DNA of 64,000 nucleotides from Panagrolaimus kolymaensis. Its lineage: Eukaryota > Nematoda > Chromadorea > Rhabditida > Panagrolaimidae. The stretch lies in the NCBI GenBank assembly GCA_028622995.1, contig JAJQJQ010000012.1:4092001-4156000 (forward strand), written 5' to 3'. The notes beneath the pieces were generated by a model. That model searched no databases and was not told the origin of the DNA. It saw nothing but the letters and a program-made list of their open reading frames with translations. Numbering within the stretch: position 1 is the stretch's first letter; every line of letters starts with the position of its first letter. The position numbers and the translations under genes were made by a program. Positions 47,233-59,921 of the stretch are shown here, piece after piece.

Positions 47233-49739
47233 TCCTTCTCGGAAGAAACTTTTCAATAAAAAATTTTAACTAAATTCAACAATAATAAAATGATTGAAAA
47301 TCTCTTCAAAGAGTTGTTTTATTTTTAAAAGTATTTTAATTTTCATCCGGATAACTTTTTTTTATAAATTTTAATGTTTCGATGAGGTTAAAAATTTGAG
47401 GGTACAAAAATCAATGTTTGAAATCTGGAAAATAGCTAACGATAAAAAAAAATGTTTTGATAAAATCTTTAACTTTTTACGCGGGTTGTAAAAAAGAAGA
47501 AAGTAATGTTCGGCGCAAAAAAAGCTAAAGTTAAAAAATAGTGGACTTTTGCAAAGAAAAAAAGCAATAAGGAAACGGGTCATTTGTGCTTTTAGAGTTT
47601 TTGAAAAAAATAAAAAATAAAAATAGGAAGCTCAATAAAAAAAGAAAGATTAGAGCCCCAAGGATATTTGCCATTATTTGTTCCTTAAAAAAAGTAATTA
47701 GAAAGGAAAAAATACGATAGATAACTCCGCAATTTAATTGCAGCTTTAGCTAAAATAAGCAACGGTTAAAAATGTTGGGATTCAAGAGAGAAAGTCTTGT
47801 CTTCAATGAGGAAAAAAAATCTAAGTTTTCTTTTGGCAAATTCTAACAAACACGTTACTCATTTTTATTTTTTGGCCCTGAGATTGATAAAAAAGTTTCT
47901 ACCAACAAAAATTACGATTTCATCAAAAAAAAAAATTCATTATCTATCTTTGAAGCTTTTGGATTCTCAGTTATATCTCGTTTTTTTCCATCCTGGATGT
48001 GAGAAAAACTTCGATCTTTAATTAAACTTTTTTTAAATATTAAAAAATTTATGTCCAATTTTCAAAAACACGAAAAAAAAGATGGGAAGTTTTCCGCCAA
48101 CGCAAAACAAAAAAAAATAAAGACAAAGCATCCTTCTTTCTTCCACATTTTTTTAAACATAATTATTATGGTTGCAAAAACAAAATTAGATTTTTTTTCT
48201 TTGGAACAAAAAGAAGAGAAAAAGAAGTTGAAGTAAACGAGATAAACATCATATAATTCTATTTTTGAATCATTATTGTCTCGTCTCTAAGGCTTCGTTA
48301 AAGATTTAAAAAAGTCGTCGTCCTTATGGGATTCAAAAAAAAGTGCAAAAATATGATAAAAGAAGTTGCAAATTATAAAGCTTCATCATCTGGTCTTCAA
48401 AGAACCTGATAAATATGAAAACAAAACAAAAGCTTATTCAATGAAAATTTCGACTTAATAACCATAACCTCCTATTTTACAAATTAAACAGTCCGTCGTC
48501 CATAAGGTGCTTTTGTAACTTCGATGGCAAAAAAAAGAAATGTCAAAAAGTGTAACAAAGGTTAATCAATTTTTTTGATGACTCTCAAATTGAAAACTAA
48601 GTTGTTCGTTGGACAAGGAAACAAAAAAAAAAGAACTAGGAAGATGAAATATGAGATTATTATTTTTTTTTTGCAAAATTACCTTTAAAAAGAAGACGAA
48701 CAATGGACAAAAATAAAAATAAAAAATGAATTGTGTAAAAATAGGATAAAAAAAATCAATCAAATGCATAAAAGCCAATACTGTAGCAGCGAGCGTAAAT
48801 TTCAGAAACTAAAAAACTTTAGAAAGTTTCAGTTTTCATGTGTAAAAATTGCTTTGCAATAAATCAAAGAAGGTTTAAAATTAATCATTTTAATGTCAAA
48901 TCGATCGAAGGAAATTAATTAGTCAATAAACCGCGAACATCTTCAAATTGATGTAACAAACGCCTTGGACTTCTAAAATCACATAAATTACCTCCATTTA
49001 TCAATTCACATTAAAATCCAAAATACATACATAAATAAAAAATCAATTCTATCGCTTTTTCTTTTTAACCCAAATCCATTAATCTTTCATAAAAAAAGAA
49101 AAGAAAGTTAAAAATAAAAAAAAGTTTATTAAAGCTAACTCTTCTCGCAAGCAAGCATATTTCTTTCTTTCCATTTCGATGACAAACATTTCAACTTTTT
49201 TTACGCAACAAAAATAACAAAATACTTTTTTTCTCTCATCTTTTTTATGCTTCTAATAAAATGACAGATAATTAATCTTTAAAACGTGTTGGCAATGGTC
49301 GAAAGAAAAAGATTGATTTTAAAGTTGCCACTTAATGATGAAAAGCTTAGTAGCTTAGTTAGCGAGATATTATCCTATCGGTGGTTAGTTATTTGATGAA
49401 AGAAAAACGAACAAGAATTTTTTGCCATTTTTTCTCTACTAGTTGACTTTTCTTTTCATATTTTTTTTGTTGAAGGCAAGGCAAGGCAAGTCATTGAGAT
49501 CGAACAACTGACTCCTTGTCTCAAAAATAGTTATAATCCATTTTTTTTTTTATGACAATTGTCACTTTTTCTTCTTCTTCTCCTGATTCTTTCTTTTCTT
49601 CCCTTTCGGAATATTCCTCCTTTAAAGACATCCTCTCCATTAACATGCATGAAAAAAATAGTTTATAAATTTAATGATAAAATAGAAAAATTTATTTTTG
49701 GTTTAAGTTTTAAAATGAAAGAGAATCAGAAGAAAGCCT
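47233..49739. other. Long gene-poor AT-rich region
   Basis: About 2.5 kb upstream of the channel gene. It is AT-rich with several hydrophobic or Lys-rich frames of low-complexity composition, none with splice or domain support. GGCAAGGCAAGGCAAG near 49477 is a tiny tandem repeat. Confidence 0.45.
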
Positions 49740-50160
49740 TTAGGCATCGGTGTTCGAGGCGGATGGAGCATAATAAGCTCCGAATAAATCCATAACAGCA
49801 GTAACTATTTCCATAAGAGATGCTTATTTTCGAAAAATCATAGAATTAAACGGTAATCATGAATAATGAATCAGTCGCTAACCCATAAAAAGAAAAATTA
49901 GGTTGAATTATAAAATCTCCTTCACCTAAGTAAAAATATGATAACACTTCTGGCTTGAATGAAAACGAAGATAGTATCGGTAAAGTCCAGTCCATCAACC
50001 ATGAAAAAATTTGTTAGATCATTTCTCCCATTAAAAATCCAAAAAACTCAAAGCCACAATATACAATTCTAGAAAAACGGAAAAAAACATATGAAAAATT
50101 GTATTTTAATCCTTTGTCTTTAGCAATTTCACTAATATGGGACTTTACTGGTGAATGGAA
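49740..50160 (-). pseudogene. Coding-like remnants of an unidentified gene
   Basis: Several minus-strand segments read like protein but are broken by stops and frame changes: IVYCGFEFFGFLMGEMI after a TTTTTCTAG acceptor, FSWLMDWTLPILSSFSFKP and EGDFIIQPNFSFYGLATDSL downstream, and MEIVTAVMDLFGAYYAPSAS before a stop at 49740. The aromatic, membrane-like composition could come from a transporter or receptor. I cannot name the family. It may be a decayed gene or one whose exons I failed to join. Confidence 0.35.
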
Positions 50161-50437
50161 TTTTATAAGATTAATAAATAAAATGCAGTAATTTGTCTTT
50201 TAAATAATTTTTTTATCAAACAGCAATTTTTTTTCTCATTGTAGCAAGCTTCTTCGGCTTTCCCATATTCGAACTTTCCATCCATCAAAAATATTTGGCA
50301 AAATGAGCTCCAAAAGCACAAACATGTTTCATGTGCTTTCATTTTTTTTTGCTTCAAAAAATTCTTGTGCTTTTTGTTTGCTGCTTTTTTTCCTGATAGT
50401 TGTTTACTGCAAATTTTACAATTGTTATATTAATGTT

Positions 50438-53400
50438 ATGTCATCGTTTGGTGGAGCAGGAACTAATAAAATCAGCTATGGACCAAAGAAGGATTCGAAG
50501 TTAGCTGTTCGATCATCAAAGAATCGAATTTCACCATCAAAAATTCCTGGTTTAACTGCGCGAGCTTTGGGTGCTCGACGAACATCTACGAAACCTTTAC
50601 AAAATGATTCAAAAATACCTGGTTTAACTCGAAATGCAAAGTATCCACGTGGTGTTCCAACCAACCGAGGTGATGATGGTAAACCAGCTTCTTCTGCAAA
50701 TTCATCGAAGACAGCGCCCTTGCATATTCCACAACGGCGAGGGCTTATTAAAAGTCAATTTTCAAAATTACAAGAAAAGAAAATTCCTCAAACTCCTGTG
50801 CCTGAACGAGAAACTGTACAAGAATCAAAACAATCTGTGGCTGCTGAATTGAAAAAACTGCTGTATAAAGTATGTGAAACACCTGAAGATAAGTATATGT
50901 GGTTGAAGAAGCGTGATGACCTTCTTTCAAAAGCAAGAGTTCTTAATTTTGATATTAGTGCACGAAATGTTATTTCTGTAAGTGTTTTACAAAACGAAGA
51001 TGATTGATTAGTATTTATATTTTTAGGGAACGTTGAAAGAATTATGCCCAGAAAAAGAAAGATATAGTCGACAAATGCAACATACAGAAAGTTACTATGA
51101 AATGGATGCTGGACAATTTAATCCTGATAAAGCTGTTAAAGAATATTCAAGATCAGCTGCTGATCAAGTAAGACTTTATTTCATTTGAAAACTAACCATT
51201 ATTTCAACATTTTCAGGAACTTCCTTTACCACATGAAATGCGACCAATTGAAACTCTTGAACTTACAATGGATTTTTTGATGAGTGAAGTAGCTGATGAT
51301 AACGTTTCAACTTCAAATGACCTTTTACGATGGTTTGATTTCTTATGGAATCGTACGCGCGCTATTCGAAAGGATATTACTCAACAACAGCTTGTCAGTG
51401 ACAGAGTGGTTGGCTTAATTGAGAAATGTGCGAGATTCCACATATTTTCTGGATATCGGTTAGCTCAATTATCACCTCAATTTGATCAGCGAATGAACAT
51501 AGGTTTGATTTGTTCAAATTTTTTCTTAAATAAAACCCTTTTTTAGAAAATCTCAATAAATGCCTTCTCTCTTTGCGCCATTGCTATGATGACTTAGCAA
51601 AGAAGAATATTACATGTTCAAATGAAGCTGAATTTCGATCTTATGATATTTTATTGAACTTGTGTGATAGCAATGTTTTTAAGTAAGCTTATTTCTTTTT
51701 TTTTATAGTATGCTTATGTTTCTTTTATTTCAGTCAATCATGTCAATATCGTCAAGAAATCCAGAACAATAAATTGGTACAAAATGCTTTAGAAATTGCT
51801 CGTTCATTTCATACCGATAACATATCTCGATTTTTCAAACTCGTCGAAGCTAGTGATACAACCTTTCTTCAAGCGTGTCTCTGTTACAACCACTTTCAAA
51901 CTTTTCGTGCTCATCTATTAATGGAAGCTGCTGTTGCTTTTAAAAGCGAAAACATCCTTAGCTATTTGACTCCATATTTTGCATTCGATAATGATAAGGA
52001 CTGTCTCGATTTCTTGACGTATCATGGTTGTCAAATTAAAGAATCGAAGCCTGAAAGAACTCTAATTTCGTTAGCTGGAGCAAAACCCAAATCCGAATTG
52101 AAAGATTTTCCTGATCCTATTGTTGCTAAAAAGTTGAAGCATCCTGTTTCAGAGGTAATGCCGTTTATTAATTTTCCAAATCAACTTCCTTTTTTTTCAG
52201 GTTCTTTACAACGGCGTGCCACCACGAGTTAAACTTCCCAAAGCTGTCGTCTCTTTTGATTCTCAATGTCGATATATAAATGATCCAGTATTGAAAGAAT
52301 TCTTACAACAAGTTGGTGAAGAAGCTGAAAGCGTTGCAGAGAAGAAAGCTCCATTTTCATTTGGTGCGGCAGTCAATGTTAAAAATGCTTTTGGTGCTAA
52401 TGGATTCCTCAATAAAAATCTTTTTCCTCCTCGATATGCTGAAGACCCTAATGAAGCTGTTCCAGTTAAACGATATGTTCAACCTGTATGAGAATTTCTT
52501 AATCTACTTTTTTATCTTGTTTTTTTAGGGCTCAACTTTTTCAAAACCCTTTTCATTTACTCCAAGTGCTCCTTCATTTGGCAATGGATCTTTTGATACA
52601 CCTGATAAAATTTCTATGGCTCCACCATCTTTATTAACCGTTCCTAATGCTTCCATCCAAGCTAAAAGCTCTGTAACAACGCCACCAGCAACACTGTCAC
52701 CAACATCTCTTCCATCTTTTGTACCACCGAAGCCTATTGAACCTCAACTTCCTCCTCCAGGACCATCAAAAGAAGAAATTGAAGCTGAAAAAAGAAGGAT
52801 AGAAGCTGAAAAAAGAAAATTGGAAGAACAACAAAGAAAGAAAAAAGAAGATGAAAAAGAAAGGCTTAACAAGATGGTTGAAACACTTTCACAAGGCTTC
52901 GTCGAAGATATCTTTTCAAAAACTCTTAAAAAATTAATGGTAAAGAATTATGGTTTAGCTCAAATGTATGATTTTTTTTACATATTCGCAAGATTTTATA
53001 ACAAATTTTCTTTCAGGAAGTTTAAAGAAAATGTTAAAGAACGTAAGAAAGCTCTTCGAACATCAGTTCACCGCTTATACGATGATCTCCTTCGAGGTGT
53101 GTTGGGATCTTTTGCTGCAAAAGCTTATAATCAAATTCGACAAAAATGGTTAAGATTAGAAGTAATAAAGCTGAAACTTCACGAACAACGACTAAATGCT
53201 CGATGTCAACGATACGTTGCTATATGGAAATGGGCAACAAGAAGAAAGCGACAACTTCGTGCTATTGAAAATTTTCCTAAAGCTTTAGCTAATCGAAGCA
53301 ATGGTTAGTTTTTGTTTACATGCTTTTAATGATCTTTTCCTGTAAAATTTTTGCTTTACTTTGCTTTTGTTACGAATATGCTTACTGTATATGTAGTTGG

Positions 53401-54010
53401 GAACTTAATGAATGATTATTTTTTAGATTCAATTCTTGGTATTTCAAAAACTATTAAGCCTATATTTGGTACTCCTATTTCGAGAAGGGATAATGAAAGG
53501 CTGTTGGAAGTAAGAAGGAAGAAACTTCGCGCGAAATATTTTGATTTATGGAAAAAAGCTGTAATCATTCGTCGACAAAGAAGGGAAGAAATTCGAAGAA
53601 GGTTTTCAATTTCAAATCATCTGCCAATGCCTCAACTTGTGAATTTACGTGAAGAACAAAAGAAACGTTTGCTTGAAGGCTCAAATATGCTTTTTCCTCA
53701 TCGAAAACGGCCATCGTCAACTGATCCTGAATGCTCAATTGCAGAAAAAAGAATATTCACTTCAACGCCTTATCGAGGAATTCACCAAGAAAGACTTGTC
53801 TTCAATGTTTCACCTGTACATCGCACCATTTCTCCAGCTACCTCGTCAAATTCTGATGCTCAAAATCAAGATTTATTTGATCCTAATGAAAAACTTAAAG
53901 AGCTTAATGATGGTTTCAAGAACATGTCACAGCTGCTCAAAGATACTCAAAAAAGAAATGCTGAAATTGAAGCTCGATATAAAGACATTTTTTCAAATGT
54001 TAACCGATGA
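50438..54010 (+). CDS. GANP/SAC3 mRNA-export scaffold (MCM3AP homologue)
   Basis: About nine or ten exons give roughly 950 residues. The N-terminus is basic and low-complexity with two IPGLT motifs. The SAC3/GANP domain is recognisable: CPEKERYSRQMQHTESYYEM, PLPHEMRPIETLELTMDFLM, FLWNRTRAIRKDITQQ, VGLIEKCARFHIFSGYRLAQ and FRAHLLMEAAVAFKSENILS. FG/Phe-rich linkers (STFSKPFSFTPSAPSFGNGS) and a coiled KRRIEAEKRKLEEQQ segment follow, then a basic helical C-terminus. SAC3/GANP scaffolds the TREX-2 complex that couples transcription to mRNA export at nuclear pores. An in-frame upstream extension to 50303 is low-complexity, so I start at the ATG of MSSFGGAGTNK. No acetyltransferase domain is seen, unlike human GANP. 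Confidence 0.9.
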
Positions 54011-55170
54011 TTGTATTTGTATTTAACGGGTTCATTTTTTTTCACTTTGTTTTTATATTATTGTGTTTGTGTAAAATAAATTTTGTTTGTCATTTGTGTT
54101 TATTGCATTTTGAAAAGCAGAGAAAACGTGATCAGAAAAAGATAATTTTTGTGAAATACGTTTCATTGATATAAAGAGCGAGAATGGGCATCAAAGATAG
54201 TTTTTGTATTAAAGCGTTGTTGTTTTTTAATTAACATCTTAACTTGCTAAATTTTCCTCATCCATCAAGAGTTAAAGTTAAATCTTACAAACTTTATTCA
54301 TTTATAAAAATTAATTAAACACCACCGAGGAATCTTACTTTCAAAAAAAAAATCGCTCGCAAAAACAGCGAAAAATTTGAAAGAAAATATTCTCTTTCTT
54401 TTCTTTTGGATTAAAAATGTGAGTGGTCGCCGGGTGTTGTGGCGAGCACTTGTACACAAGCGTTTGCACGCCGTCGTCAGCTACGAATAAAAAGTTAAAG
54501 GGACATAGCTATTTCATGCCTTTTTTGAAATTTCGTTTGCGGGCACTGAAAGTTACACTTGGTAAGGCGCGTGTTTGAATTACCGTGTAAGACAGAAGTG
54601 ACACGGTAATTCAAACACGCGCCGCCCCGACTGTTCCTATCAGCCCCAGTATCGAAATTTTTGAAAAGGCATGAAATAGCTATGTCCCTTTAAGAGAGAT
54701 TCTCTGAATTTCTCACAGTGTTTGTGGTTCACTGTTAGCCAATTCTTCGGAAATGGTAACGTCCCACTTATTCGTAGTTGTAATGTTAACTATGAGGTTG
54801 CCGCAAACCTAAAGCTGGTGTTTACTGAACCGTGTGTTTACTTTAAATATCTTGGATAAATCAGAACACTGGAAAAACCCGATCTTAGGATCCGGTTTTC
54901 TCAGACTAAGCGGCCGGTCAAATTTGAACCGAGGACTTTTTGCAACAAAAAAAAATCATTTTTTACCATATTCGGCATTACAGGGCATCAGCCAACCCAT
55001 TGCCGACATAGGTAGTTGGAAAATTAAAAATCGTTAAATCGATCCTAATGAGCTTCATTCATAAAATTTTTTTCCCTCTTTTCCAACTTCCACAATGTTA
55101 CACCACAGATAATAACAAACAAAAACTTTATTACAAAAACAAAAACATAAAGAAAAATCAATTATCAACA
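54011..55170. other. Intergenic with a palindromic element and a tRNA-like patch
   Basis: Contains the family B palindrome at 54495-54693 and, on the minus strand near 54905-55010, a B-box-like GGTTCAAATTTGACC preceded by a GGTTGGCTGATGCC segment that may be tRNA-derived. A GC-richer patch lies at 54421-54486. No gene is supported. Confidence 0.4.
54495..54693. mobile_element. About 200-bp palindromic MITE, family B copy 2
   Basis: Reverse complement of the element at 31996-32196, with a few substitutions and small indels. Outer ends TTAAAGGGACATAGCTATTT are conserved. Confidence 0.92.
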
Positions 55171-57536
55171 TTATTGACCAAGGTTGGAACCATTGTTGTG
55201 TGGAGGACCAAATCCAGCTTTGCCAGCACCATAGTTACCACGAGAATCATATCCAGCTTGTTGAGGAAGAGGATCACCAAATGCAGCACGTTGAGCAAGA
55301 GGATCACCAAATGCAGCCTTTTGAGGAAAAGGATCACCAAATGCAGCACGTTGAGGAAGAGGATCACCAAATTCAGCCTTTTGAGCAAGAGGATCACTAA
55401 ATGCAGCACGTTGTGGAAGAGGATCACCAAATGCAGCACGTTGAGGAAGATGATCACCAAATTCAGCCTTTTGAGGAAGAGGATCACCAAATGCAGCCTT
55501 TTGAGGAAGAGGATCACCAAATGCAGCACGTTGAGGAAGAGGATCACTAAATGCAGCACGTTGTGGAAGAGGATCACCAAATGCAGCACGTTGAGGAAGA
55601 GGATCACCAAATGCAGCTCGTTGAGGAAGAGGATCACCAAATGCAGCCTTTTGAGGAAGAGAATCACCAAATGCAACTTTATCAACATCACGAGTTGGAA
55701 ATAAGATAGTTTTATGATCTTTTGCAGCAGTTGATGGGAATTCTCTTTGCAATAAGAACCCTTTATTGTGAGCTGAATCCATAAACTTTGCGAAAACCGG
55801 TTCACGAAGAAGGAAAACATAGGCATCAATGAAGATCTTTTTGATATCACGCATGGTATTCTTTTTGATATTTTTAGGCACAGTAAGACGATCATAAACT
55901 TCTTCAAGAAGGAAGACATCTTCAGTTTTCCTAAAAAATGATCAATAAAATTAACACCAAACAACATAAAATTAGGATGCATACTTTTCTTCCACACATC
56001 CTAAACGAAGAATAATACCATTTCGATCATAAGCAAAAAACGAATAATAACGAATGAAGCCAATTAAAAGATCTCCAATTTTGATTTCATCACTTCCATC
56101 CATTTTAATACCAAGGTGTAAATCATAGCTTTTTTCAAGAGTGTCGAGGTCAATTGTACCATCAAAGAGATCTGGACGAAGTGCAACTATGTTTGGAAGA
56201 ACTGGAGGTGAGACGCCACATTGAAGATAATGCAAAACCATAACGACCATCGTGTAGCTAAAATGGAGAAAATTAGTCCATGCATAAAAAAAACCAATCT
56301 TACCTGTTGAGATATCCATTTACAGGATCAATAATTTCTGCAGCTGCTCCCCAAGTTTTGAAAACTTTGGCCAAAATTGGGAATCGATCATCAATTTTTG
56401 AATAATGCGCTATCATGAAAGTATTGTAAATACCTAAATGGACAAATATCATTACTAAATAATTTTAGGGATAATAAAAAACATACCAGCGATGTTATTG
56501 ATATTGATATCGATGGTAAGGTATTCATCATCGACTGTCATATGAAACTTCAAGATTGGAACCTAAAAAATGGATGGATGAAATCAATAAAAAAAAGATT
56601 TACTAAGTTAACTTACCCTTGCTTTGATAAATTCAACATATTCGATTCCAAGCTTTTCTTCCAAAAGAGCTTTACTTTTCTTCAAAATCGACTGCGGAAA
56701 AAAATCTCTAAAAATGCATGGATTAGTTGATAAAAAGTAATAAATAAATTATTCATTTTACTTCATCTTATCGACAGGATAAATGGTTTTTCCTGTTTCA
56801 TCGTCAAGAATGGGAATAGCCCAACAAAGATCAATATCAGCATTGCTTGTACCGCATCCATTCATAGTTGAGCCACAAAAATGCAAAGATGCTCCATCTT
56901 GAGGTGGAAGAGCATTGAAGATCATTTCTTTAACTTTTTGTTTAGCTTTAAATAAGGCTTCACTCTAAAAAACAAGCTTGTATAAAAATCAAAACAGTTG
57001 TTTAAAATAATAAATTTCTTACTTGAATGTTTTCAGGTTGAGATGCGAAGTTAAGGATGTCTTCATCAAGATGTTTTAAAGCCATTCGTTTGTTTTTTCG
57101 CATGTCGTCAATGGTTTTCATTGCTTCAGCAATTCCATGGCTGGTTTTAACATAGGCATTTGGATCATATCCTTGTGATTTCAATTTTTCCAGGTCGATT
57201 TCACTAAAAATACGAATAAATATTTAAATAAATGGTAATTAAAAAGACATACGGAACTGGCATGAAAACGCTAGGTAAAGCTTCATTGATGCGAGGAAAA
57301 TTTGGATTTGGTTGACGATCAGTGAATTGACTTTGTTCCTTCATCATTTCTTCCATTTCACTAAAAAGCAAAGAATTACTTTAATGAGAGAGAAAAAAGT
57401 AAAAATAAACTCACGGAATAAGTATGTCAGCATCATCTGTTCCAGAATCACTGGAAACTCGACGTCGAGATGGTGGAGAATGTCGAGGAAGTGGAACAGG
57501 TGGATGACATGATTCTTTATCTGAATTCTTGTCCAT
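55171..57536 (-). CDS. Non-canonical poly(A)/poly(U) polymerase-like nucleotidyltransferase with decapeptide repeats
   Basis: Exons run from the ATG at 57536 to the stop at 55171. After a Pro/Ser-rich N-terminus and a helical linker, the nucleotidyltransferase core shows LHFCGSTMNGCGTSNADIDL with the catalytic DxD (Asp-Ile-Asp), a third acidic strand (LTIDININNIAG) and the central domain (NGYLNSYTMVVMVLHYLQ). The PAP-associated domain contains IGDLLIGFIRYYSFFAYDRN. This is the layout of cytoplasmic TENT enzymes (GLD-2/PUP group), which add A or U tails to RNA; which nucleotide is added cannot be told by eye. The C-terminus is 14 tandem copies of a decapeptide close to AFGDPLPQRA, then a Gly/Asn tail. 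RNA-binding domains are not evident. Confidence 0.85.
55258..55676 (-). repeat. 14 coding 30-bp repeats (decapeptide AFGDPLPQRA)
   Basis: The units vary at few positions (AFSDPL, EFGDHL, LAQKA). All are in frame, so selection on the peptide is likely. Because the unit is a multiple of three, long shadow frames appear on both strands; these are not genes. Confidence 0.95.
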
Positions 57537-57954
57537 TTTCTTTTACAATAATTTTTATCAAAAGTTGGAGAATATAAAAATCTTTTGTAAAAACAAAAAC
57601 AGTTTAGAATCAAGTTTTCGAATTCGAATGAAAAAAAGAAAGAAAATGATAGGGAAGAACCGTAACAATTGAATTACGAGGTGTGTGTGTTTCGTATTGA
57701 GATTCAGATTTTTATAAAAAAAATTTACTTATTGCTCTCAACGATTTTTTTGTTATGCTTTTTCCGTAAGGCTAGCTAGCATATATATTTTATTATGAAG
57801 TGTTGTTGTTAGATTTTTTTAAAACCATTTGTAGTAATGCTTGTAATCTTTTGTGTTTCGAAAAAATATTTATTAACCAACAATAAAAGCACTAAACTAA
57901 ATAAAAAGGTTAAAACCGTAATTCAATTTTTAGTAATAAAACTAAATAATTTTA
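57537..57954. other. Intergenic, AT-rich
   Basis: 5' flank of the polymerase-like gene and 3' flank of UMPS on the same strand (418 bases). No clear operon signal. Confidence 0.45.
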
Positions 57955-59472
57955 TTAACAACGTGATTTCCATAATTCAAATGCACGTTGAGCATAATCT
58001 CGAGCAGTTTCAGCTGGGTTTGAAGATTGAGTGATGGCTCGTCCAACGATAATGATGTCATTTCCATCTCGATTGATAGCATCTTCAACCGATCGCCATT
58101 GTTGGCCTAAACCATCAGTAGATTTTGATTCATTAACACCGGGAGTCCAATAAAGATATCCAGGATTATCTGATGGACGCTTTTGACAAATGAAACCGCT
58201 AACAACATCTTTAGCTGCATCAGCCATTTCAACAGATTCTAAAAATTTAGGCAATGCTTTGAAAAAAAGCTTCTAAGTTGTTGTTAGGCTTACTTTTAGA
58301 ATATGCTTCATCAGTTAAAGTTCCTTTGGAAGATAAACATGCAATTAAAAGGGCGCCATTGAGAGCTTTATCTTGTTTAATAATATTTCCAACCGATTGA
58401 AGAATGGATGGGCCAGAAATGGAATGAACAGTAACAAGATTGGCCCAATTAGCTATTTGAAGATTACCATGAGTAAGTTGTAATTCAACTGTATTACCCG
58501 TATCAGCAAGTTTTCGATCAGCAAAAATAACAAATTCATGTTGTTTTGATAATTTAGTTAATTTATCAATGAATTTTTGATCAAAATCATCGATGATATC
58601 TGCGTGAAGTTTAATAGCACAAACATAACTGCCAATGGATTTAATGGTTTCAAAAATTTTATCTTTGCTTGTTTCATCAATCGCAACACAAAGGTTTGTT
58701 TTTTTAGAAAGAATATGTTTTAAAATCATTGAATTAAATGGATTTGATTCAAGAAGGGATTTACGTGATTCAAGATTCCAAGCTTTTGTAGCGTCATTGG
58801 TTTTTGAAGTTGGATTTGAATTTGAAATGGAAGTAACTTTTAATTGATCTTCAATTTCTAATCGTCGATCAGATGTAATTGTTTTATTTGAAACCAAATA
58901 ATCTAATATTGCTGTCATTGAAACAAGTGGATGAAGTCGTATGCCTTCTTTCGCAAGTCGTTCAACACCACCTTGTTCTCGATCCAATGCACAAATAACA
59001 TCTTCACAAATTAAGCCTTCTAGTTTTAAGGCTTCAACGGTTTCAAGAATACTTGCACCCGAAGTAACAACATCTTCAATAATGAGAGCTCTTTTTCCAC
59101 TTTGATATGAACCTTCAATAAGCTTTTTAGTGCCATAAGCTTTTGCTTCTTTACGTTTAATAAGCATTGGAGCTTCTAATTTTGCCATAATGAGCTATAA
59201 AAAAATTATAATAATGCAAACTTTAAAGGGAAAAAAACTACCGTAGCCATTGGAAGAGCTGCATATGGTACACCAACAATATAATCATAATCAATTGATT
59301 TTCCTTGAATTAATTTAGTCATTTCATCGCATGTACGAATTAAAAGATTGGGATCAGAAATAAGTGCTCGAAGATCAATGTAAATTGGAGATGGAATACC
59401 GGATTTTAGAATGAAGCTTCCAAGTTTGAAAACTTCAAGTTCACGAAATTTATCAAAAAGAGAAACAGACAT
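57955..59472 (-). CDS. UMPS: Bifunctional UMP synthase (OPRTase + OMP decarboxylase)
   Basis: Exons 59472-59242, 59194-58294 and 58256-57955 give 477 residues, the normal UMPS length. The OPRTase half has FKLGSFILKSGIPSPIYIDL and the PRPP-binding ALIIEDVVTSGASILETVEA. The decarboxylase half holds LCVAIDETSKDKIF, CAIKLHADIIDDF and the active-site motif FADRKLADTGNTV with the Asp-x-Lys-x2-Asp triad, ending in a phosphate-binding IIIVGRAITQSSNPAETARD. Together they make UMP from orotate, the last two steps of de novo pyrimidine synthesis. The last intron is 37-41 bases with an AAG acceptor. No frame damage is visible. Confidence 0.97.
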
Positions 59473-59921
59473 TTTTGACTAAAAAATCGTTAGTTATTAT
59501 TTTATCCAATTTCAGCTGCGGCTTAGTTTGTGGTAAACGCGGATGAAAGTTATTTGCGAATGAAAAAAAAAGAAGCAACGAACAGAAATGAAAGGCCAAT
59601 ATTGTTGTTTATTAAAACTTTGGTCTGTGTATGACTAAACTGTGGGGAACGGCAGGAGAGATTTTGTGATGGAAGCACACTTTGTAGAATGAAGATAGTA
59701 AATGATGACTAAAGGATGCACAATTCATAAAAATGGATAACCTTTCCATAAGAGCTTTACAAATGAAAACAAAAAAAAATACCTGAAAGATCTCGCCAAC
59801 ACTTATTGTTTAAAAGTTAAAGGTATCAAGGAGCTTTCAGCACTCAGTAAAATCATCAAACAAACAAAAAAATAACAAAACAATAATAATAATTTATTAA
59901 TAATTTAACAAGACATTAAAA
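59473..59921. other. Intergenic, AT-rich
   Basis: Upstream of UMPS and downstream of TATDN1 on the same strand. Nothing is seen beyond AT-rich DNA. Confidence 0.45.

Noticed and set aside
47797..49795. Several hydrophobic or Lys-rich frames upstream of GANP
   Set aside because: AT-driven low-complexity frames with no splice, domain or codon support.
55048..55997. Long open frames on both strands across the decapeptide repeat
   Set aside because: They arise because the 30-bp unit is a multiple of three. Only the minus-strand frame ending at 55171 joins upstream exons with a catalytic domain.
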